DNA of 64,000 bases from Mycolicibacterium tokaiense (lineage in GTDB: Bacteria; Actinomycetota; Actinomycetes; Mycobacteriales; Mycobacteriaceae): NCBI RefSeq assembly GCF_010725885.1, contig NZ_AP022600.1:3596001-3660000 (forward strand), written 5' to 3'. Position numbers and translations under genes: made by a program. Each line of letters starts with the position of its first letter. Within the stretch, counting starts at the first letter, position 1. Shown in pieces: positions 59,481-64,000 of the stretch. Under the pieces are notes generated by a model. The model saw nothing but the letters and a program-made list of their open reading frames with translations. It ran no database searches and was not told the DNA's origin.

Positions 59481-60562
59481 TCCCGAACCTGCACCCACGC
59501 CACCCGCTGGTGGTGGCCGCCGCAGCGCTGGTGCTCTCGGCCTGCGTGGGTCTGGCCCTGGCCGCGCTGGCCGGCTCCGGCCCGGCTGCCGTGGTCGACG
59601 CACTCGTGGACGGCACCCTGGGATCCCCGTTCGCCATCGGCACCTCACTCAACAACGCGGCCCTGCTGATGCTCGTCGCCGCGGGATTCACCATTGCCTA
59701 CCGGGCCGGTCTGGTGAACGTCGGAGGTGAGGGACAACTGTGCCTCGGCGGTATCGCCGCGACCGCCGTGGGGGTCTCACTGCCCGAGCGCTGGCCCCTG
59801 GCGGTCGGACTGCCCCTCACGCTGGGCGCCGCCGTGCTCGCCGGAGCCCTGTGGGCCGGGGTCGCAGCCTGGTTGCGAGTGCGCCGCGGCACCAGCGAGA
59901 TCATCACCACGCTGCTGCTGAACTTCGTCGGTGTGGCGTTGGTGGTGCTGATGGTGCAGGAACCCGCGTTGTTGCGTCAGCCCGTCACGTCGTCGGAAAC
60001 GTTGCCGCAGTCCGAGCCGCTGGCGGCCGCTGCCCACCTTCCCCTGCTGGGACTGGCCAAGAACCCCGCCACCATCGCGATTGTGCTGGCTGTGGTGGCC
60101 ATGGTCATCGTCGGAACAATGTTGCGCAGCAGCGCAACAGGATTGCGGCTGCGGGCGATCGGCCTGTCGCCGACGGCAGCCGCGCGCCTCGGCGTCCCGG
60201 TGGACCGCACGGGGGCACAAGCTCTGTGCGCAGCAGGCGGTTTCGCGGGTCTTGCCGGCGGCCTGCTGGTCGCCTCCGCGCCGTTCATCCTGGTCGACGG
60301 CTTCTCCTCGGGCTTCGGGTTCGCCGGTCTGGTGGTGGGTCTGCTGGCCCGCGGCTCCATGGCCGCCGTGGCCGCAGTGTCGCTGCTGTTCGGCCTGCTG
60401 GTCTCCGGCGGTATCAACCTGCAACTGGAGGCCGGCGTCCCCGCGTCGACCGTCACCGTCGTGCAGAGCGTACTGATCATCACCATCGCCGCTGCGGCGT
60501 GGTGGACCACCGCTCGCCCGGCGATCCCCGCCGTACCCACGCGTCAGGAAGTGCCCGCATGA
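59477..60562 (+). CDS. BMP-type ABC transporter permease 1 (YufP-like)
   Basis: A 361-aa membrane permease with about ten hydrophobic segments. The conserved YRAGLVNVGGEGQLCLGG loop lies near residue 75 and GTSEIITTLLLNF near residue 140, both typical of the first permease of nucleoside BMP importers. The ATG overlaps the ATPase stop and its stop overlaps the second permease start (ATGA). Confidence 0.9.
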   Translation: MIPNLHPRHPLVVAAAALVLSACVGLALAALAGSGPAAVVDALVDGTLGSPFAIGTSLNNAALLMLVAAGFTIAYRAGLVNVGGEGQLCLGGIAATAVGVSLPERWPLAVGLPLTLGAAVLAGALWAGVAAWLRVRRGTSEIITTLLLNFVGVALVVLMVQEPALLRQPVTSSETLPQSEPLAAAAHLPLLGLAKNPATIAIVLAVVAMVIVGTMLRSSATGLRLRAIGLSPTAAARLGVPVDRTGAQALCAAGGFAGLAGGLLVASAPFILVDGFSSGFGFAGLVVGLLARGSMAAVAAVSLLFGLLVSGGINLQLEAGVPASTVTVVQSVLIITIAAAAWWTTARPAIPAVPTRQEVPA

Positions 60563-61485
60563 GCGTCGCAATGATCACCGAGATCGTCTCCAGTGGAGTC
60601 GCATTCGCCATCCCTCTGCTGGTGGCGGCCGCCGGTGAATCGGTCAGTGAACGTGCCGGCGTGTTGAACCTGAGCATGGAGGGCATGATGCTCACGGGCG
60701 CCTTCGCCGGCGTACTGGGCGCCGTCATCACCGGTTCGGCAGTCGCCGGGGCTGTGGCCGGACTGCTCGCCGGGCTCGTCTTCGGGATGGCCCAGGCGCT
60801 GCTCTCGGTCCGGCTCCGCGCCGACCAGATCGTGACGGGTATCGCCGCCAACGCCCTGGCGCTGGGGTTGACCACGTTCGGCGCCAGGATCGTGCTCGAC
60901 GGCGGTCGTGGCCAGAACATACCCGCGTTCGACGATGTGCGGATCCCCGTGCTCAGTGACCTTCCGGTCATCGGCCCTGCCCTGTTCGGTCAGACCGCGC
61001 TGGGGTACGTCTGCCTGGCTGCAGTGGTCGTGTTGGCGCTTGTCTTCTCTCCCCGCACCATGCCAGGTATCCGGATCGACGCCGTGGGGGAGGATGCCAC
61101 CGCAGCCGGGTGGACCGGGTTGGCGGTCAACCGTACCCGGGTCGTCGCGGTGCTGATCGCTTCCGGCGCAGGCGGATTGGCCGGCGCACAGTTGGCCCTG
61201 TCGGAAGTGCGGTCCTTCAGTGAGAACATGACCGCGGGGATGGGCTACCTCGCGGTGGTCGCCGTCATCGCCGGTCGGTGGAAGATCATCGGAATACTCT
61301 GGGCGGCAATCTTCTTCGGTATCGCCAGGGCCATGCAGTTCGCTTTGCCGGCGCTGGGCGTCGACATTCCCTATGCCGTGCTGGTCATGTTGCCCTACCT
61401 CATCGCCATCGTCGCCATCAGCGGATTCGTCGGTGGCCGCAGAGCCCCGTCCGGTCTCGCCGTTCCCCATGTCGGCCGCGTCTAG
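60559..61485 (+). CDS. BMP-type ABC transporter permease 2 (YufQ-like)
   Basis: A 308-aa permease. The SERAGVLNLSMEGMMLTGAF segment near residue 31 and the DQIVTGIAANALALGLT helix match the second permease of the family. Eight or more hydrophobic segments are present. The ATG is coupled to the previous gene. With permease 1 it forms the channel of the importer. Confidence 0.9.
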   Translation: MSVAMITEIVSSGVAFAIPLLVAAAGESVSERAGVLNLSMEGMMLTGAFAGVLGAVITGSAVAGAVAGLLAGLVFGMAQALLSVRLRADQIVTGIAANALALGLTTFGARIVLDGGRGQNIPAFDDVRIPVLSDLPVIGPALFGQTALGYVCLAAVVVLALVFSPRTMPGIRIDAVGEDATAAGWTGLAVNRTRVVAVLIASGAGGLAGAQLALSEVRSFSENMTAGMGYLAVVAVIAGRWKIIGILWAAIFFGIARAMQFALPALGVDIPYAVLVMLPYLIAIVAISGFVGGRRAPSGLAVPHVGRV

Positions 61486-61504
61486 CGCCGGAGAGGTCCC
61501 TCCC

Positions 61505-62488
61505 ATGACTGTTGTGCTGTCCCATTCCGATATCGCCGAACTGATCGACCGGACCGCGGTCTACCACGCGGTGCGCCGTGCCCACGCCGATCTGAGCTCC
61601 GGTGGTGCGCAGAACCCGGCTCCGTCGGCCATCCCGGTGCACGGCGATACCACCGTGCTACCCATGGTGGCGACCGCCGCCCGGCACCGAGGCAGTGTCG
61701 TGAAGATGCTCTCCGACATGCCGGCCAATCGCGCCTGCGGACTCCCGACCCAGCGTTCGGCGATCCTGCTGATGTCGACCGAAACCGGCGAATGTCAGGC
61801 ACTCTTGGACGGGAGACTTCTCACCGCGGTGCGGACCGCGGCGGCCAGCGCTGTGGCCACCGCAGCGCTGGCCCGTGAGTACTCCACGACATTGGGGCTG
61901 ATCGGGGCGGGCGCCCTGGCGGTCGAACACACCCGCGCCATCGCCCGCATCCGGCCCATCGAGAAGGTGGTGGTGTGGTCACGCAACGATTCCACTGTCG
62001 AACAGTTCCGTCACCGGATCGGTGACCTGGACCTGTCCGTCGAGCGCGCCGGCTCGCCCCGCGACGTTGTTGTCGCCGCCGACGTGCTGTGCACCCTCAC
62101 CCCGTCGCAGACCCCCATCGTCGAAGGGGCCTGGTTCCGGCCCGGTATGCACGTCAATGCCGTCGGTGCACCACCGCGGGCCGATCACCGTGAGATCAAC
62201 GGCCCCGGGATGGGTTCGGTGCGCCTGGTGGTGGACAGCCGCCAGACCGCTCTCACCAAATCGGGTGACGTCCTCATCGCCATCACAGAGGGTTACCTGC
62301 GAGACAGCGACGTGACCCTCGAACTCGGCGATGTCGTCGTCGACCCGCGTATCGGTCGTCGCGACGGCGACGACATCACCTTGTTCAACTCGGTGGGAAT
62401 CGGACTGCAGGATCTCGTCACCGCCCGCGTGTTGGTGGACGCGGCGCTTGAGCGTGGTGTCGGCAGCCGGGTGGATCTCGGCGGATGA
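61505..62488 (+). CDS. Ornithine cyclodeaminase / mu-crystallin family protein
   Basis: A 327-aa NAD(P)-dependent protein. The Rossmann segment is LGLIGAGALAVEHTRAI near residue 138; the N-terminal half contains VVKMLSDMPANR and RTAAASAVATAALA of the family. Members include ornithine cyclodeaminase, ketimine reductase and N-methyl amino acid enzymes. It lies 19 bp after permease 2, so it may process the imported solute. That would fit an amino-acid-like or imine-forming substrate better than a nucleoside, an inference. Confidence 0.85.
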   Translation: MTVVLSHSDIAELIDRTAVYHAVRRAHADLSSGGAQNPAPSAIPVHGDTTVLPMVATAARHRGSVVKMLSDMPANRACGLPTQRSAILLMSTETGECQALLDGRLLTAVRTAAASAVATAALAREYSTTLGLIGAGALAVEHTRAIARIRPIEKVVVWSRNDSTVEQFRHRIGDLDLSVERAGSPRDVVVAADVLCTLTPSQTPIVEGAWFRPGMHVNAVGAPPRADHREINGPGMGSVRLVVDSRQTALTKSGDVLIAITEGYLRDSDVTLELGDVVVDPRIGRRDGDDITLFNSVGIGLQDLVTARVLVDAALERGVGSRVDLGG

Positions 62489-62506
62489 GGAACCCGCGCG
62501 CTGGGG

Positions 62507-62998
62507 TCAAACCGCCTGGATGTCGGCAGTCACGGCGCCGGTGAGCGTGATGAGGTCGTCGGGTGCCAGCCCTATCTCCAGGCCGCGCTTACCGGCGCTG
62601 CACCACACCGTGTCCCACAGCAGTGCCGTCTCGTCGATCACCGTAGGCAGTGGTTTGCGCTGTCCCAGCGGTGAGATGCCGCCCAGGACGTAGCCGGAGG
62701 ACCGCTGGGCCGCCGCCTTGTCGGCCATGGCCGCCTTCGGCGCGCCCAGTGCCGCGGCCACCGCCTTCAGTGAGAGCTTGGCGGGCACCGGCACCACCGC
62801 CACCGCGAGCCCCGACGGAAGCTCGACCACCAGCGTCTTGAAGATCTGCTCCGCCTCGGCGTTCTTGGCTGCCGCGAGCTCGGCGACGGCTTCGTCGCCG
62901 AAGGCCTGGTTGCGGGGGTCATGCTGGTATCCGAACACCTCGTGGGGGACGGAGGCGGCCACCAGAGCCGCGATCGCCGGAGTTGCCGCGCCTGCCAC
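62507..62998 (-). CDS. ybaK: YbaK/EbsC-family aminoacyl-tRNA deacylase
   Basis: A 163-aa editing protein that hydrolyses Cys-tRNAPro. The core fold includes [13 protein letters not shown] near residue 50, [16 protein letters not shown] with the conserved Lys near residue 77, and [15 protein letters not shown] near residue 101, the family's GG(I/V)SP motif. The start is GTG at 62998. In M. tuberculosis the same site holds two fragmentary genes (Rv3224A/B), as recalled; here it is intact. Confidence 0.92.
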   Translation of the reverse strand: MAGAATPAIAALVAASVPHEVFGYQHDPRNQAFGDEAVAELAAAKNAEAEQIFKTLVVELPSGLAVAVVPVPAKLSLKAVAAALGAPKAAMADKAAAQRSSGYVLGGISPLGQRKPLPTVIDETALLWDTVWCSAGKRGLEIGLAPDDLITLTGAVTADIQAV

Positions 62999-63234
62999 CG
63001 GGTCAGCGTAGCCCGGCGGCGGAGCGCGGAAATAGCACGGCTGCGGTCACTGTTGACCTCACTATCACGCCCATCAACATGGGTTTGTCGGTCACAGCCT
63101 TAGGATTGCGAGAGGGGAACTTGGTGTCGACGGTATGCCTCGAGCGTGCGGTGTCAGAACCACTGGTCGTGGAGCTGGCATTGCTGCCGTCGATCATCTG
63201 GACCTCCGCAACGGAAGGGACTGTGTCAACCAAG

Positions 63235-63897
63235 ATGACCGACATAGATGACAGCACTGGTCTGGAGCCGGCCGAGGAGACGTCGGCCACCAGATCCGAG
63301 GACACCGACGCCGAGCTGACGGCGCGCTTCGAACGCGATGCGATCCCGCTGCTGGACCAGCTCTACGGCGGCGCACTGCGCATGACCCGCAACCCGGCGG
63401 ATGCCGAAGACCTGCTCCAGGAAACCATGGTCAAGGCGTATGCGGGCTTCCGGTCGTTCCGCGAAGGCACCAATCTCAAGGCCTGGCTCTACCGGATCCT
63501 CACCAACACCTACATCAACAGCTACCGCAAGAAACAACGGCAGCCGTCCGAGTACCCCACGGACGAGATCACCGACTGGCAGTTGGCGGCCAACGCCGAA
63601 CACACGTCGACGGGGCTGCGCTCCGCCGAGGTCGAGGCCCTGGAGGCCTTGCCCGATACCGAGATCAAGGAAGCCCTGCAGGCACTTCCGGAAGAATTCC
63701 GGATGGCGGTCTACTACGCCGACGTCGAGGGCTTCCCCTACAAGGAGATCGCCGAGATCATGGATACGCCCATCGGGACTGTGATGTCCCGGCTGCACCG
63801 AGGGAGGCGCCAGTTGCGCGAGTTGCTGGCCGATGTGGCCCGGGATCGCGGATTCATCCGTGGCTCCGTCGATGCTGCCGAGGAGGTGTCGTCATGA
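63235..63897 (+). CDS. sigH: ECF sigma factor SigH
   Basis: A 220-aa ECF sigma factor controlling heat and thiol-oxidative stress genes (thioredoxins, sigB, sigE). Region 2 is [19 protein letters not shown] with [16 protein letters not shown], and region 4 is [22 protein letters not shown], nearly identical to M. tuberculosis SigH. The ATG giving MTDIDDS matches the family start. A GTG at 63223 has a closer GGAAGG and would add VSTK; both are plausible. The stop overlaps the rshA start (ATGA). Confidence 0.95.
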   Translation: MTDIDDSTGLEPAEETSATRSEDTDAELTARFERDAIPLLDQLYGGALRMTRNPADAEDLLQETMVKAYAGFRSFREGTNLKAWLYRILTNTYINSYRKKQRQPSEYPTDEITDWQLAANAEHTSTGLRSAEVEALEALPDTEIKEALQALPEEFRMAVYYADVEGFPYKEIAEIMDTPIGTVMSRLHRGRRQLRELLADVARDRGFIRGSVDAAEEVSS

Positions 63898-64000
63898 GCG
63901 AGGACGAGCGCACGTGGCGCCCGCCGGTCGGTCCGGTGGATCCCGAGCACCCGGAGTGCGCGGCGGTGATCGCCGAGGTCTGGACGCTGCTGGACGGGGA
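63894..64000 (+). CDS. rshA: Anti-sigma factor RshA (5' part)
   Basis: The first 35 codons ([11 protein letters not shown] to [15 protein letters not shown]) match the N-terminus of mycobacterial RshA, the zinc anti-sigma factor that holds SigH until oxidation. The HxxxC zinc motif region and downstream CxxC are beyond the window edge except for the PEHPEC segment. The coupled start (ATGA) gives stoichiometric synthesis with SigH. Confidence 0.9.
   Translation, partial: MSEDERTWRPPVGPVDPEHPECAAVIAEVWTLLDG

Noticed and set aside
63111..63160. SigH-type autoregulatory promoter before sigH
   Set aside because: GGGAAC at 63115-63120 resembles a -35 element, but no CGTT-like -10 is found at the proper distance.

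Overview
The window is high-GC actinobacterial chromosome, almost certainly from a rapidly growing Mycobacterium (Mycolicibacterium). Gene order follows, in inverted orientation, the conserved mycobacterial segment that in M. tuberculosis H37Rv runs from about Rv3265c (wbbL) down to Rv3221A (rshA). The genes include fbiA/fbiB, whiB2, manA/manB, the alkB-rubredoxin operon, sahH, tmk, mtrA-mtrB-lpqB, comF, hpf, secA1, ppk2, desA3, rsgA, aroA and sigH-rshA. Rv comparisons are from memory; no search was run.

Layout. 0-2.1 kb: arabinogalactan linker rhamnosyltransferase and GDP-mannose pyrophosphorylase. 2.1-5 kb (minus): F420 genes fbiA-fbiB plus a Nudix gene. 5.2-6.7 kb: whiB2 and two conserved small proteins. 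6.8-10.6 kb: the manB-(Rv3256c-like)-manA mannose operon. 10.6-13.4 kb: FAD monooxygenase and an amino-acid permease. 13.6-15.9 kb: alkB-rubA-rubB-alkX alkane hydroxylase operon. 15.9-23.6 kb: sahH and tmk interleaved with accessory genes (MFS exporter, M20 amidohydrolase, secreted lipase, TetR/hydrolase pair). 23.7-27.9 kb: mtrA-mtrB-lpqB. 28.2-33.1 kb: a toxin locus inserted between lpqB and comF. 33.2-45.7 kb: comF, hpf, secA1, a Rv3235-like gene, tgs3, a BCCT transporter, ppk2, a ferredoxin-reductase-like gene and desA3. 45.7-50.8 kb: htpG, rsgA, aroA and a SRAP gene. 50.8-62.5 kb: an accessory block (ICL/PEPM-family enzyme, degenerate SDR, large LuxR regulator, methyltransferase, GntR-controlled BMP-type ABC importer with an ornithine-cyclodeaminase-family enzyme). 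62.5-64 kb: ybaK, sigH and the start of rshA.

The most interesting system is the 28.4-33.1 kb locus. It has the EsxF/EsxE/CpnT architecture of M. tuberculosis, where the effector ends in a TNT NAD+ glycohydrolase and is followed by the immunity gene ift. Here the CpnT-like protein ends instead in a domain resembling CdiA C-terminal tRNases, followed by a small AT-richer candidate immunity gene and a second unknown small gene. About 0.9 kb downstream lies an orphan 3' half of a TNT domain, still carrying the catalytic-pocket residues, fused by a GTGA overlap to an intact IFT-like immunity gene. This looks like a fossil of toxin-tip replacement on a type VII-associated effector.

Other signals include a 21-nt echo of the alkX 3' end on the far side of the MFS gene, which suggests how that gene was acquired. 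The same 12-bp palindrome class occurs before both the reductase gene and desA3, and twin GntR boxes flank the GntR/BMP divergent promoter. A TetR-type palindrome sits inside a good promoter for the hydrolase/TetR pair, several -10 hexamers lie 6-7 nt before start codons (leaderless genes), and an exact extended Shine-Dalgarno without a start codon lies in the hpf leader. No tRNA, rRNA, IS element or CRISPR array was seen, and no gene-free stretch exceeds about 300 bases.
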